Below, in pieces: positions 21,622-31,035 of a DNA stretch of 38,838 bases (positions are counted from its first letter, which is position 1; the number at the start of each line of letters is the position of its first letter). The notes beneath the pieces were generated by a model. It saw only the letters and a list, made by a program, of their open reading frames with translations, ran no database searches and had not been told where the DNA came from. The DNA is taken from contig JAGHCA010000033.1 in assembly GCA_021160725.1 (NCBI GenBank), forward strand, positions 1 to 38,838, given 5' to 3'. Position numbers and translations under genes: made by a program. Origin of the DNA: Dehalococcoidia bacterium (GTDB lineage: Bacteria; Chloroflexota; Dehalococcoidia; GIF9; AB-539-J10).

Positions 21622-21688
21622 GCCATTCTGAGCATAGCGAAGAATCTAGACTCTTCACCCCGATGAAATCGGGGCTCAGGGTGACACT
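21622..21688. repeat. intergenic dispersed-repeat-like hairpin inside the ABC operon
   Basis: CCATTCTGAGCATAGCGAAGAATCTAGACTCTTCACCCCGATGAAATCGGGGCTCAGGGTGACA; contains the CCCCGAT/ATCGGGG hairpin. Confidence 0.45.
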
Positions 21689-21712
21689 TAAATTTCTAGT
21701 AGAGGCATCGGA

Positions 21713-22948
21713 ATGAAACTCTGGGATTGTTTCTCTACAGCGCTACGGGCTTTGCTTGGTAACAAGCTAAGGTCAGTTTTGACCATGCTGGGCATCCTGA
21801 TTGGTGTGGCTGCAGTTATTTCTGTGTTATCCTTAGGAAGTGCGCAGGCGGCTATAGTAGAGGAATCTTTTGCCACCCTGGGGTCTAACCTGATATACGT
21901 CACACCTCGAGAACTCGGCATGAGTGGAGTTGGAGCTCAGTCAACGCTGACTTTGAAAGATGCGCAGGCGATTGCCCAGAGCGCCCCTTCTGTAGAAGAT
22001 GTGTCGCCAATGGCACAGACTTATGCCCAGGTTGTAGCTGGCGGAGAGAGCCTTAGCAACACAATTATTGCCGGGGTGGCTCCACAAGCCGAATGGGTGG
22101 ACAATTATGCCGTGGCACAGGGCAGCTTCATAACCGACTTCGATTATAGAGCAAGGTCAAGGGTAGCCGTCCTAGGGAGCGAAGTAGCCAAGACCCTTTT
22201 TGGTGAGATGGACCCTACTGGCCAGAGCTTGAGGATTGGTGGGCGCCAATTCCAGGTCAGCGGTGTACTGGAAAGCCGGGGGATGGGATTTGGACTTGAA
22301 GACATGAGAGTCTATATTCCTTTATCTACCTTCTATACCACTCTGGCAACATCACAGGTGGGCAGCCGCGGAAACAGTGTTAACATAATCAGCGTTCAGG
22401 TAAAGAGCAGCGACATGCTGGAGTCTGCCGAGCAGGAGATCACTGCTATTTTGCGGGATACCCACAACATCAGAGAGGGAGAAGACGATGACTTCAGAGT
22501 TCTCAACGTGGCGTCTGTGGCAGACCAGGTTACCCAGGTGCTGGGAATACTCCAGCTCGCCCTTGCCGGCATAGCTGGTATATCCTTGCTTGTCGGCGGC
22601 ATCGGGATTATGAATATCATGTTAGTCTCGGTGACCGAGCGTATCAGGGAAATCGGTCTGCGCAAGGCGATAGGAGCAAAGCGTCGAGATATTATGATTC
22701 AATTCCTCATTGAAGCTGCTACGCTGGGGCTCTGTGGCGGCGCTCTGGGGATAGGGCTGGGGTGGATTATAGTTATAATCATGTCCAACATAGCGACAAA
22801 TCTTGGCTTCTCCTTTACCGCTACGCTTTCCGGCGATGCTATTGCCCTGGCAGTAGGTGTAGCAATTTTTATCGGGCTTGTTTCTGGATTGTACCCAGCC
22901 ATTCGGGCGGCGAGACTGGACCCTATCGAATCCCTGCGTCACGAATAA
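21713..22948 (+). CDS. ABC transporter permease (MacB/FtsX-like)
   Basis: ALRALLGNKLRSVLTMLGILIGVAAVISVLSLG; SLLVGGIGIMNIMLVSVTERIREIGLRKAIGAKRRDI; LYPAIRAARLDPIESLRHE. Confidence 0.95.
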   Translation: MKLWDCFSTALRALLGNKLRSVLTMLGILIGVAAVISVLSLGSAQAAIVEESFATLGSNLIYVTPRELGMSGVGAQSTLTLKDAQAIAQSAPSVEDVSPMAQTYAQVVAGGESLSNTIIAGVAPQAEWVDNYAVAQGSFITDFDYRARSRVAVLGSEVAKTLFGEMDPTGQSLRIGGRQFQVSGVLESRGMGFGLEDMRVYIPLSTFYTTLATSQVGSRGNSVNIISVQVKSSDMLESAEQEITAILRDTHNIREGEDDDFRVLNVASVADQVTQVLGILQLALAGIAGISLLVGGIGIMNIMLVSVTERIREIGLRKAIGAKRRDIMIQFLIEAATLGLCGGALGIGLGWIIVIIMSNIATNLGFSFTATLSGDAIALAVGVAIFIGLVSGLYPAIRAARLDPIESLRHE

Positions 22949-22949
22949 A

Positions 22950-23516
22950 CTATTTACCTTGAATCAAAGACAAAAACTCACTGCGCGTTGCTACCTTGCT
23001 GCGGAAATTTCCCCTCACCGACGAGGTTATCACAGTTGTTCCCGGCTTTTTTATCCCGCGCATAACCATGCATAAGTGTTCTGCCTGAATGACTACAGCT
23101 ACTCCTTCGGGTTGCAGTGCTTCAAAGATGGCATCAGCAATTTGCTGGGTCATCCTTTCTTGAAGCTGAGGTCGTCTGGCACAGATTTCTACTACCCTGG
23201 CCAGCTTGCTTACCCCTACCACTCTACCACCACGACTGGGAATATAGCCAACATGGGCTACGCCATAAAATGGGAGGAGATGGTGTTCACACATGGAATA
23301 GAAGGGAATATCCCTCAGAATCACCATCTCTTCATATCCTTCCCCAAAGTCCACCGCTAGCTCAGCTTTAGGGTCGGCATCCAAGCCGGAAAAGAGCTCG
23401 GCATACATTTCAGCCACCCTCCTTGGCGTATCCTTTACACCCTCCCTGCGAGGATCCTCACCAATAGCTTCAATCATGGAGAACATTGCCTTTTTGATTT
23501 TATCTTGATTAACCAT
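22950..23516 (-). CDS. folE: GTP cyclohydrolase I
   Basis: [66 protein letters not shown]. Confidence 0.96.
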   Translation of the reverse strand: MVNQDKIKKAMFSMIEAIGEDPRREGVKDTPRRVAEMYAELFSGLDADPKAELAVDFGEGYEEMVILRDIPFYSMCEHHLLPFYGVAHVGYIPSRGGRVVGVSKLARVVEICARRPQLQERMTQQIADAIFEALQPEGVAVVIQAEHLCMVMRGIKKPGTTVITSSVRGNFRSKVATRSEFLSLIQGK

Positions 23517-23562
23517 CTAATTTCCTTCGCTTAGACAGCCTCCTCGGGAGGCTGAGACTTCG

Positions 23563-24606
23563 CTACATCAAAACTTCTTCCACGGCTGCCAGTTCAGCGG
23601 GAAGCTCCATCGGTGCCCGAGCATATCTTGCTGGCACAGCGGGGTCCTTGAGCCCAGTGCCAGTGACTATGCAAATTACACGCTTGTCGGAGAAGTTCCC
23701 CTCTTTGGACAACTTAATCAGCCCTGCTAAGGAGGCTCCTGAAGCTGGCTCGCCAAAGATGCCTTCTTTGACTGCCATCAATCTGTAGGCATCCATAATC
23801 TCATCATCAGTAACACAGTCAATGATACCTCCCGACTCATCTCGAGCAGCTACTGCTTTCTGCCAGCTAGCGGGATTGCCAATGCGAATAGCTGTGGCAA
23901 TAGTCTTAGGTCTTCTGACAATCTTGTCTAACACTATGGGGGCAGCACCCGCGGCCTGAAAGCCCATCATTCTAGGAGTGTGGCTGGCCCTGCCCGCACG
24001 AAGGTATTCCACGAACCCTTTCCAATAAGCAGTAATATTTCCGGCATTGCCCACAGGAATAAAGAGATAATCGGGAGCGTCTCCCAAGTTATCTATAATT
24101 TCAAAAGCTGCTGTTTTCTGACCTTCGATGCGATCAGGATTTAATGAGTTTACCAAGGTAATTGGGTATTTCTGGGTCAGTGCACGCACTATTTGAAGCG
24201 CCTGGTCGAAATTACCCCTTATGCCTATAATTTGAGCGTCGTAAACAAGGGCCTGGGCTAGCTTTCCCATGGCTATCTTCCCTTTTGGAATGATGACGAT
24301 GGTTTTGAGTCCGAATCTAGCGCCATAGGCAGCTGCCGAAGCACTGGTGTTGCCTGTGGAGGCACAAATGATACTCTGGCTGCCCTTTTCAACCGCCTTA
24401 GCCACCGCTACTACCATGCCCCGATCTTTAAAAGAGCCGGTGGGGTTACAGCCCTCGAGCTTAAAATAAAGTTCACCACAGCCGAGCTCTTTCTCCAGAG
24501 TTCGTGCCCTCACCAAAGGAGTATCCCCTTCCCCTAACGTAATCAAAGGCGTAGCCGGGGTGACTGGCAAGAAATCATGATACCTATTTAAGACGCCTTG
24601 CTTCAT
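23563..24606 (-). CDS. thrC: threonine synthase
   Basis: [32 protein letters not shown] (PLP lysine), [19 protein letters not shown]. Confidence 0.94.
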   Translation of the reverse strand: MKQGVLNRYHDFLPVTPATPLITLGEGDTPLVRARTLEKELGCGELYFKLEGCNPTGSFKDRGMVVAVAKAVEKGSQSIICASTGNTSASAAAYGARFGLKTIVIIPKGKIAMGKLAQALVYDAQIIGIRGNFDQALQIVRALTQKYPITLVNSLNPDRIEGQKTAAFEIIDNLGDAPDYLFIPVGNAGNITAYWKGFVEYLRAGRASHTPRMMGFQAAGAAPIVLDKIVRRPKTIATAIRIGNPASWQKAVAARDESGGIIDCVTDDEIMDAYRLMAVKEGIFGEPASGASLAGLIKLSKEGNFSDKRVICIVTGTGLKDPAVPARYARAPMELPAELAAVEEVLM

Positions 24607-25895
24607 GTCTCAACTCTGATAAAGTTGCTAACCTCGTTAACCACAGTTAGCTGTCTTAATTGCTTAAGGGCTTTTTGCATCCCTTCTTCCTCTGCCGGAT
24701 AGGTCATAATGACGATTATGGCGGTTTGTGCTGCCGGATCGCTTTCTTTCTGGATTACGGACGAAATGCTTATAGAATTGTCGCCCAGCACTTTGGAGAT
24801 TTGAGCCAAAACACCGGGGCGGTCAGGCGCATTCAGCCTGAGATAATACCGTGTCTTTAACTCGGACATGGGCTTAACAGTTGCTCGCCGGTCTAATTTT
24901 AGGTCAGGAACATTATTGGCGCCGCGATAGATATTTCTGGCTATCGCCAACACATCACCTATAACAGCACTGGAGGCTCTGAGAGCTCCAGCCCCCTCCC
25001 CATAAAAGACTAGTTTGCCAGCTAAGTCAGTTTCTACTTCGACAGCATTGTAAACATCATTTACTTCAGCTAACTGAGAATCCCGGGGGATAAAAGCAGG
25101 ATGAACCCTCATCTCCACTTTGTCGTCATCTCTCTTAGCAATGGCTAGAAGTTTTATGGCATAGCCAAATTCTCTGGCATAAAGAAAATCTCGAGCAGCA
25201 ATATTTGCTATTCCTTCACAGTACACATCTTGTGGGACAAATTTAGCTCGAAAGGCAAGGTTGGATAAGATAACCAGTTTATAAGAAGCATCTATCCCCT
25301 CTATATCATTAGTTGGATCGGCTTCGGCATAACCTAATTTCTGGGCTTGTTTTAAGGTTGAAGCAAAATCCAGCCCCTCTTGTGACATTCGAGACAGAAT
25401 ATAATTAGTAGTGCCATTAAGTATGGCACGGATGGACGAGATTTTATTGGCTGCTAAGTCTTGCTGGAAAGAGGAGATAAGTGGTATGCCGCTGCCCACG
25501 CTGGCCTCATAGCGAAGGTCAGTATTGTATTTCCTGGACAGAGACAATAGCTCGTATCCATGTTTAGCTATTACCTCCTTATTGGCTGTAACTACATGCC
25601 TTCCGTTAGAGATAGCCTGTTCTATATATTCTCTGGCCGGATGCTCACCGCCAATAAGTTCGATTACTATATCAACATCAGGATGAGCAAGGATTTCTTC
25701 AGAGTGGGTAGTCAACAGGTTAGGACTAATCCCTACTGAACGCCGTTTATTCACATCGCGCACCAGTACTTTTTTCAAAACTAGAGGAAGTCCCGCTTGC
25801 TCAGCCAAGCTGTCTGCCTTGGTTGCCAAGACTTCAGCCACACCACAACCGACAACGCCCAGGCCCAGCAACCCGACGCCAATATCCTTCTTCAT
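24603..25895 (-). CDS. hom: homoserine dehydrogenase with C-terminal ACT domain
   Basis: [56 protein letters not shown]-terminal ACT. Confidence 0.95.
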   Translation of the reverse strand: MKKDIGVGLLGLGVVGCGVAEVLATKADSLAEQAGLPLVLKKVLVRDVNKRRSVGISPNLLTTHSEEILAHPDVDIVIELIGGEHPAREYIEQAISNGRHVVTANKEVIAKHGYELLSLSRKYNTDLRYEASVGSGIPLISSFQQDLAANKISSIRAILNGTTNYILSRMSQEGLDFASTLKQAQKLGYAEADPTNDIEGIDASYKLVILSNLAFRAKFVPQDVYCEGIANIAARDFLYAREFGYAIKLLAIAKRDDDKVEMRVHPAFIPRDSQLAEVNDVYNAVEVETDLAGKLVFYGEGAGALRASSAVIGDVLAIARNIYRGANNVPDLKLDRRATVKPMSELKTRYYLRLNAPDRPGVLAQISKVLGDNSISISSVIQKESDPAAQTAIIVIMTYPAEEEGMQKALKQLRQLTVVNEVSNFIRVET

Positions 25896-25902
25896 TGTGG
25901 CT

Positions 25903-27156
25903 TTACCTTCCCTCCAGAACCTTATCTACAGCCCATGCTTTCTTTTCTTTATTCAGCAAATTTTCAATTGTGCTGTTCTCCTTCAATTCCCCAAACCAAT
26001 CATTCATGTGCTTGCCTACCAGCCCTTCCCTGCCATTCGGTGTGAGCTCATGCTCACCCCTTTCTATGACCTTAACCAGCCAATAGCCTCCAGTGGTTTG
26101 GACCGATTCATCTTTAACTGGCTCGCTTACCACATTGGGAGTAATATTGAAGGCAACTTGGTCAAAGGCAGTACTGCCCATATCTCCTTGTTTTAATCCG
26201 GCAAGCTCGCCTCCCTTGATTTTGCTTTCGTGCTGAGAATAATTCATAGCTAGGGCACTGAAATTGCCGCCAGATGCTAATTGAGCTTTAACCTGCTCTG
26301 CTTCGGTTTCGCTGCCCAGCAGCATAACCAGAGCATCTATCTCCTCATCATGTTTATCAGTAACCTTTATAAGCCAATAACCGACGTTTTTAGTTGCTGT
26401 TTCATCATAAATAGGCTCGCTTATCTCGCCCGGTGTGATATTGAAAGCGGCATCGGCAATCAAGGTGCTGGGCATTATCTCCCTGGGCAGCCAACCCAAA
26501 TCCCCTTCAATCGCAGGATTGCAGGAAAACTCCTCAACCAAAGCGGTGAAGTTATCGCTGACTTCAATTTTGGCTATCGCTTCATCCGCTACCTCTTGGC
26601 TCTCTACAAGCATTACTTGTACGTGAGCCTGCTCCATTGTGGCATTCAGCCCGGAACTAAAATGTTCTTCAAGCTTTTCCAACAATAAGGCACTACGAAC
26701 TATCTCTCGATATGCCTCATTATCAGGCCACCCAGTTTCCCTGAGCCTTGCGTCTATCTCCTCAGGAGCAACTTCGATGCTCAGATTATTAGCGCCCTGC
26801 CTTAACAATTCAGCCTCGATAATATACTTGGCCACCATATCAGCAACATAATCGCCCATATTCTGGATAAGCTCGAGTTCCACGCCCGTAGCTTTGGTGT
26901 AAGCATCAAACATCTTCACGTAGTATTCCATAGTAAAATCGACTCCGTTTACCTCAATCACAACCTCACGCCAGGCTCCAGCTCTAGCCTTATAGTCCTG
27001 ATAATATCCATATCCCACCCAGCTCAAAATGCCAGCCAGAAAAACAACAGCAGCAATTATCACAATACGGCGTATTTTCATCTGGCGCTGCCATTTAGAG
27101 AGTTGCCGCTTAGTAGGGGCTGGCTTTGGTATAGCTTTTTTCTGTTTCTTAGACAA
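25903..27156 (-). CDS. SurA/PrsA-like peptidyl-prolyl isomerase with two PpiC-like domains
   Basis: N-terminal TM; two tandem parvulin-like segments (FTALVEEFSCNPAIEGDLGWLPREIM... and FSALAMNYSQHESKIKGGELAGLKQGDM...). Confidence 0.87.
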   Translation of the reverse strand: MSKKQKKAIPKPAPTKRQLSKWQRQMKIRRIVIIAAVVFLAGILSWVGYGYYQDYKARAGAWREVVIEVNGVDFTMEYYVKMFDAYTKATGVELELIQNMGDYVADMVAKYIIEAELLRQGANNLSIEVAPEEIDARLRETGWPDNEAYREIVRSALLLEKLEEHFSSGLNATMEQAHVQVMLVESQEVADEAIAKIEVSDNFTALVEEFSCNPAIEGDLGWLPREIMPSTLIADAAFNITPGEISEPIYDETATKNVGYWLIKVTDKHDEEIDALVMLLGSETEAEQVKAQLASGGNFSALAMNYSQHESKIKGGELAGLKQGDMGSTAFDQVAFNITPNVVSEPVKDESVQTTGGYWLVKVIERGEHELTPNGREGLVGKHMNDWFGELKENSTIENLLNKEKKAWAVDKVLEGR

Positions 27157-27230
27157 GAATCACAACCTGCTAATCTGGCACTTTTTTTGCTATGATAACT
27201 ATGATAACATAATTATGTCAGCCGTGGCGA

Positions 27231-27304
27231 CGGGGTGTAGCGCAGCCTGGTAGCGCACCTGAATGGGGTTCAGGTGGTCGGAGGTTCAAATCCTCTCACC
27301 CCGA
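27231..27304 (+). tRNA. tRNA-Pro (GGG)
   Basis: CGGGGTGTAGCGCAGCCTGGTAGCGCACCTGAATGGGGTTCAGGTGGTCGGAGGTTCAAATCCTCTCACCCCGA; anticodon loop ATGGGGT. Confidence 0.97.
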
Positions 27305-27400
27305 CTTTGAATAGGAAGTAAAGTGGTCAGACCACCTGAGTCGCCGAAAAAAATAAAGGTGGCTAAATATGGTCTAGACCACCTGAATCGGTAGAAAATG

Positions 27401-27413
27401 AGGCGGGTCCGCA
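27401..27413 (+). repeat. 13-bp inverted repeat, left copy
   Basis: AGGCGGGTCCGCA; exact reverse complement at 29509-29521. Confidence 0.8.
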
Positions 27414-27422
27414 AAATGAATA

Positions 27423-28418
27423 ATGGCCGCATCAATAAAAATGGAGGTGCCACCGGGGGTATCCCTCAAATCCTTGGTGGCGGGATTTGTGCTCACAAAA
27501 CGAACGGAGGGGAAAAGTCCAAGGACGGTAGAATACTACCAGGACAATCTTAGGCGTTTTCTCTGGTATGCTGGGAGGCAGGGTTGGTCTGATGACGTTA
27601 GGTTTCTGACGGATTGGCAAATCAGGGAATTTTTAGGTTATGTAGGTACTGAAACTCATCGGTGGGGGCTCGAAGGTAATGGTTCTGAAACTTCCCAGCG
27701 TAATGCTTCACATTCAACTGTTCGTCATTACTTTGTTGTTCTCTCCTGCTTCCTTAACTGGGCAGTGGGAGAAGGTTTTGTTGAAGAAAGCCCTATGGCC
27801 AGAATAAAGGTAGCGAAGTCAAAGCCAAAGGTCATAGTCCCATTCAGCAACGAGGAGATCAGCCGAATGGTAGCAGTTTGCGATTATGACTATGAGCACA
27901 ATGCTAAGTTTCTGGGCAGTCGCAATCGAGCAATAATCTTGGTCTTGCTCGACACAGGCATTCGACTTTCGGAGTTACTTGGAATGAAAGTTGGCGATAT
28001 AAATAACGAGACTGGGTATATCCGGGTGCTGGGCAAAGGTAGTAAGGAGCGAGTCGTGAGAATGGGGAAAGTAGCTCGGAAAGCACTGTGGCGCTATCTG
28101 ATGTACCGCAGTTGCAAGGATACGCAAGAACTCTGGTTGACTGAGGAAGGGAAACCTTTGCATAACGGTGGTGTCCATTCGCTAGTCAAACGGCTTAAAG
28201 AAAGAGCAGGCATAAATGGGAGCGGAAATGTTCATCGCTTCAGACATACCTTTGCCCTAAACTTTTTGAGGACGGACAAGAACGTTTTTAATTTGCAGTA
28301 TTTATTAGGACACTCCGACCTAGATATGGTAAGACGCTATACTGCAACCTTAGGGATGGAAGATGCCCTGAGAGCTCATGAGAAAGCAAGCCCGGCAGAC
28401 CTTTTGGAGTTAAAGTAA
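27423..28418 (+). CDS. tyrosine recombinase/integrase (full length)
   Basis: N-terminal core-binding domain; LLDTGIRLSELLGMKVGDI (Arg), HRFRHTFALNFLR (HxxR), LGHSDLDMVRRYTA (H...Y). Confidence 0.95.
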   Translation: MAASIKMEVPPGVSLKSLVAGFVLTKRTEGKSPRTVEYYQDNLRRFLWYAGRQGWSDDVRFLTDWQIREFLGYVGTETHRWGLEGNGSETSQRNASHSTVRHYFVVLSCFLNWAVGEGFVEESPMARIKVAKSKPKVIVPFSNEEISRMVAVCDYDYEHNAKFLGSRNRAIILVLLDTGIRLSELLGMKVGDINNETGYIRVLGKGSKERVVRMGKVARKALWRYLMYRSCKDTQELWLTEEGKPLHNGGVHSLVKRLKERAGINGSGNVHRFRHTFALNFLRTDKNVFNLQYLLGHSDLDMVRRYTATLGMEDALRAHEKASPADLLELK

Positions 28419-29197
28419 TGCCGAGACTAAGCGATCCCAGGATAACCAAAGGGCATGCTGCCAGTTTCTTGGTGCGCTTGTATTTACAGGAACCTGAGTT
28501 TCTTTCAGAGTTCCGACAGCTTCGTCAGAATCACGCTGAGTTATTGGCAAAAGTATTGGTGACACAGGTTGAGTTCCTTGTGAAGTGCAGAGAGGTTCTG
28601 AGTATTGAAAAATATCAGAAAATGGTCCGTGCCTTATATCAATTGCCCGTTACACGACGCAGTATTCCTACTCTACCCGAAAACTTAACTCGCCAACTCG
28701 AACAGATGAAGCAGATGTATGTGAAACTAGAGCCGTACTTTCATGATCTGGAGCAGTTAGCTTCTAGATGGAAGCTTAAGGCGTCTTGGGCAGGCCCTAT
28801 GTTGTATTTATACCATATTCATGATTGCCTTCGTGCAGCCGGTGTGCCCGATGCCATCGATGTACCTTTGGAACAGCTGGATCTGCTATATCCCTGGCCA
28901 CCGCCTGTTTCGCCTCTGGAAATCAAGGTGTCCGCCTGGGCTTTCGTTTTTTATGGTCGGAAACAAATACAGGTCGAGATCGCCAAGAAACTGAAAGATT
29001 ATGAGGCGAGGCTCAAGACAGTGGGTCTGAAAGAAAAACCGAGTGCTCTTGAGAATCACGCGAAATGGTGGTTTGAGCACTATGCCAAGGGGAAGCCTTA
29101 TCGAGAGCTGGCGCAACAATTCTCGGGGACTGAGGAAGAAACGATAAAGAGAAAGGTGTGGGAATTCTCCAAATTGGTTGGGATTAGAAATCGTTGA
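28418..29197 (+). CDS. recombinase-associated hypothetical protein with C-terminal HTH-like segment
   Basis: 259-aa ORF overlapping the integrase stop (TAATG); C-terminal YRELAQQFSGTEEETIKRKVWEFSKLVG. Confidence 0.75.
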   Translation: MPRLSDPRITKGHAASFLVRLYLQEPEFLSEFRQLRQNHAELLAKVLVTQVEFLVKCREVLSIEKYQKMVRALYQLPVTRRSIPTLPENLTRQLEQMKQMYVKLEPYFHDLEQLASRWKLKASWAGPMLYLYHIHDCLRAAGVPDAIDVPLEQLDLLYPWPPPVSPLEIKVSAWAFVFYGRKQIQVEIAKKLKDYEARLKTVGLKEKPSALENHAKWWFEHYAKGKPYRELAQQFSGTEEETIKRKVWEFSKLVGIRNR

Positions 29198-29285
29198 CGC
29201 ACTTTTGCTGATGCCGTAGAAATCCACAGACAGGAACATAGGGTAAGCTGTAGACTTGGTAAGAGTCTGCAGCTTGTCTTTTATT

Positions 29286-29492
29286 ATGAGCACAAGTGTT
29301 ACAGAAGCCGGGAGAAAGGGAGGTCTGACTGTTCTCAACAGGAGAGGACGCTCCTTTTATTCTGCGATCGGCAAGAAAGGCCAAGCGGTCATGCGACGGA
29401 AATACCCCACGATGGCTGCGAAATGGGGAAGACTTGGTGGCAGGCCTAGGAAGCCTACGCTGGATGAAATCATGGGGGAGAACGGCAAATAA
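29286..29492 (+). CDS. small basic KGG-like protein
   Basis: MSTSVTEAGRKGGLTVLNRRGRSFYSAIGKKGQAVMRRKYPTMAAKWGRLGGRPRKPTLDEIMG; GRKGG/GKKG/GRLGG repeats. Confidence 0.65.
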   Translation: MSTSVTEAGRKGGLTVLNRRGRSFYSAIGKKGQAVMRRKYPTMAAKWGRLGGRPRKPTLDEIMGENGK

Positions 29493-29508
29493 AATAACGA
29501 AGGAGGTA

Positions 29509-29521
29509 TGCGGACCCGCCT
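29509..29521 (-). repeat. 13-bp inverted repeat, right copy
   Basis: TGCGGACCCGCCT, exact reverse complement of 27401-27413. Confidence 0.8.
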
Positions 29522-29608
29522 GCGTTATGCCTTTCCCCCCCCTCCCATTATACAACGAAAAGACACATAGACTCTGTCTGGGAAGACCGAATATAGCTTA
29601 AGTCAATC

Positions 29609-30298
29609 GTGAAAACCTACTTGGAGCCTTCCGAAGTAATATTGTTGGAGGAGGTAGCAACGAACCTCCGTGACAAGCTGCTGATTCACCTTCTGTTCCA
29701 TCTCGGCTGCAGAATCAGTGAGGCTTTGGCTTTGACAATTGAGGACGTAGATTTCGACCATGGCATAGTTACCATTAAGTATCTGAAAGCCAGCCTGAAG
29801 CTATCCTGTACTCAATGTGGACAGAGACTCGGCAAAAGCCACACGTTCTGCCCCAAGTGCGGGAGCAGGATCACGGAGGCTCAAGCTGAGCAACTGGAGC
29901 ATCGTCGACAGAGGATGCTACCACTAGATGCCGATACTTTGGAATTGCTCAAAGAATACGTCAGGCGCGGTGGGCCACTTCTTCGAGATGGGAAGAAGCT
30001 GATTTTCGGCATCAATCGACACAGGGGCTGGCAGATTGTTAAAGGATGTGCTGAGAGAGCAGACCTGCCAAAGCTGATCAACCCTGAAACTGGGAGAATC
30101 CATAATGTAAGCCCTCACAAACTAAGGGACGCTTTTGCAGTACGTGCAGTTAAGATGGATGACTCGGGAGATGGGCTCAGGCTTCTGCAGCAACACTTAG
30201 GGCATGCCAGCTTTAACACTACGGCTAAGTATAGAAAAGTCTCAGGGGAAGAGCACAAAGAATGGTACCAAAGGTTATGGGAGAAGGAAACGGCTTGA
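29609..30298 (+). CDS. tyrosine recombinase, catalytic domain only, with inserted Cys4 zinc ribbon
   Basis: LGCRISEALALTIEDVDF (Arg I), CTQCGQRLGKSHTFCPKCG insertion, PHKLRDAFAV (HxxR), HLGHASFNTTAKYRKV (H...Y). Confidence 0.88.
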   Translation: MKTYLEPSEVILLEEVATNLRDKLLIHLLFHLGCRISEALALTIEDVDFDHGIVTIKYLKASLKLSCTQCGQRLGKSHTFCPKCGSRITEAQAEQLEHRRQRMLPLDADTLELLKEYVRRGGPLLRDGKKLIFGINRHRGWQIVKGCAERADLPKLINPETGRIHNVSPHKLRDAFAVRAVKMDDSGDGLRLLQQHLGHASFNTTAKYRKVSGEEHKEWYQRLWEKETA

Positions 30299-30328
30299 CT
30301 ATCTTGCATCAGCTAAAGGAGATAGGCA

Positions 30329-30835
30329 GTGGTTGAACCACTAAGGCCAGCTAGAGGCGGATTTCTTCGCCCCTTTGGCTGCGGTTGCTTTATCAGGGAA
30401 TTTCTTCTAGGGAACGGCCCGAATGGGTCGCCGTTAATTGACCCGGAGGTTGGAGCCCCTCAAGCAGATGTTTTTTATTTCTACAAAAGAGCGTCGATGC
30501 GGGCTACAGCGGTGGATCAGGCGACGAGAATGGAGGAAAGGCGGGCCCGGCGAGAAAAGCGTTCCATAGAACCCGCTAACATCGAGAGGCTGACCAAGCA
30601 ATATCTGTCGAGAATGCCATATAAATCTAGAGGGTGCCGGTTCCATAGTTTTGTCGTGTATTTCTCTAACCTTCAACGATTGCATTGGGTGGAACCTACC
30701 GGGCGAGAGGAGCCATCAAGTTTTCAAGATCATTATCCACCCGGTCCGCCACGCAGATATTTCCGGCTCACCGATGCTGGTAGAGCTGCTCCTGAGTCAG
30801 CCTGGGATAATCCCTATCGCGCTCTTTACGGCTAA
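30329..30835 (+). CDS. hypothetical accessory protein
   Basis: GTG start with AAAGGAGATAG upstream; coherent 168-aa product. Confidence 0.6.
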   Translation: MVEPLRPARGGFLRPFGCGCFIREFLLGNGPNGSPLIDPEVGAPQADVFYFYKRASMRATAVDQATRMEERRARREKRSIEPANIERLTKQYLSRMPYKSRGCRFHSFVVYFSNLQRLHWVEPTGREEPSSFQDHYPPGPPRRYFRLTDAGRAAPESAWDNPYRALYG

Positions 30836-30853
30836 TGTCCAGCTGACTGGACA
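30836..30853. promoter_or_regulatory. 7-bp perfect dyad
   Basis: TGTCCAG-CTGA-CTGGACA immediately after the 30329 ORF stop; no T-run follows. Confidence 0.45.
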
Positions 30854-30915
30854 TAAAGCCGATAACATTTGGTTTTTATTCATGAAATCTAGGAGAAATC
30901 AGAGAAGGGTCCCTT

Positions 30916-30988
30916 GTTCAAGAGATGTTCAAATGGCGTTCAAAATACTGTTCAAATGCTGGTTACATCATTCAAATGTGGTTCAAAT
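30916..30988 (+). repeat. helically phased iteron-like array of GTTCAAAT
   Basis: Copies start at 30916, 30927, 30938, 30950, 30970, 30981 (intervals 11, 11, 12, 20, 11 bp), directly upstream of the HTH/coiled-coil gene. Confidence 0.8.
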
Positions 30989-31035
30989 TTCCATGATTTA
31001 TCAATACGAAAATCACGTTTAAAAGGAGGCTAAAG

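Noticed and set aside
24660-26851. Plus-strand ORFs opposite hom and the PpiC protein
   Set aside because: Antisense shadows; the minus-strand products have clear family motifs.
30916-30988. CRISPR array
   Set aside because: Units are 8-11 bp with 3-12 bp gaps and no spacers of CRISPR size; no cas genes seen.
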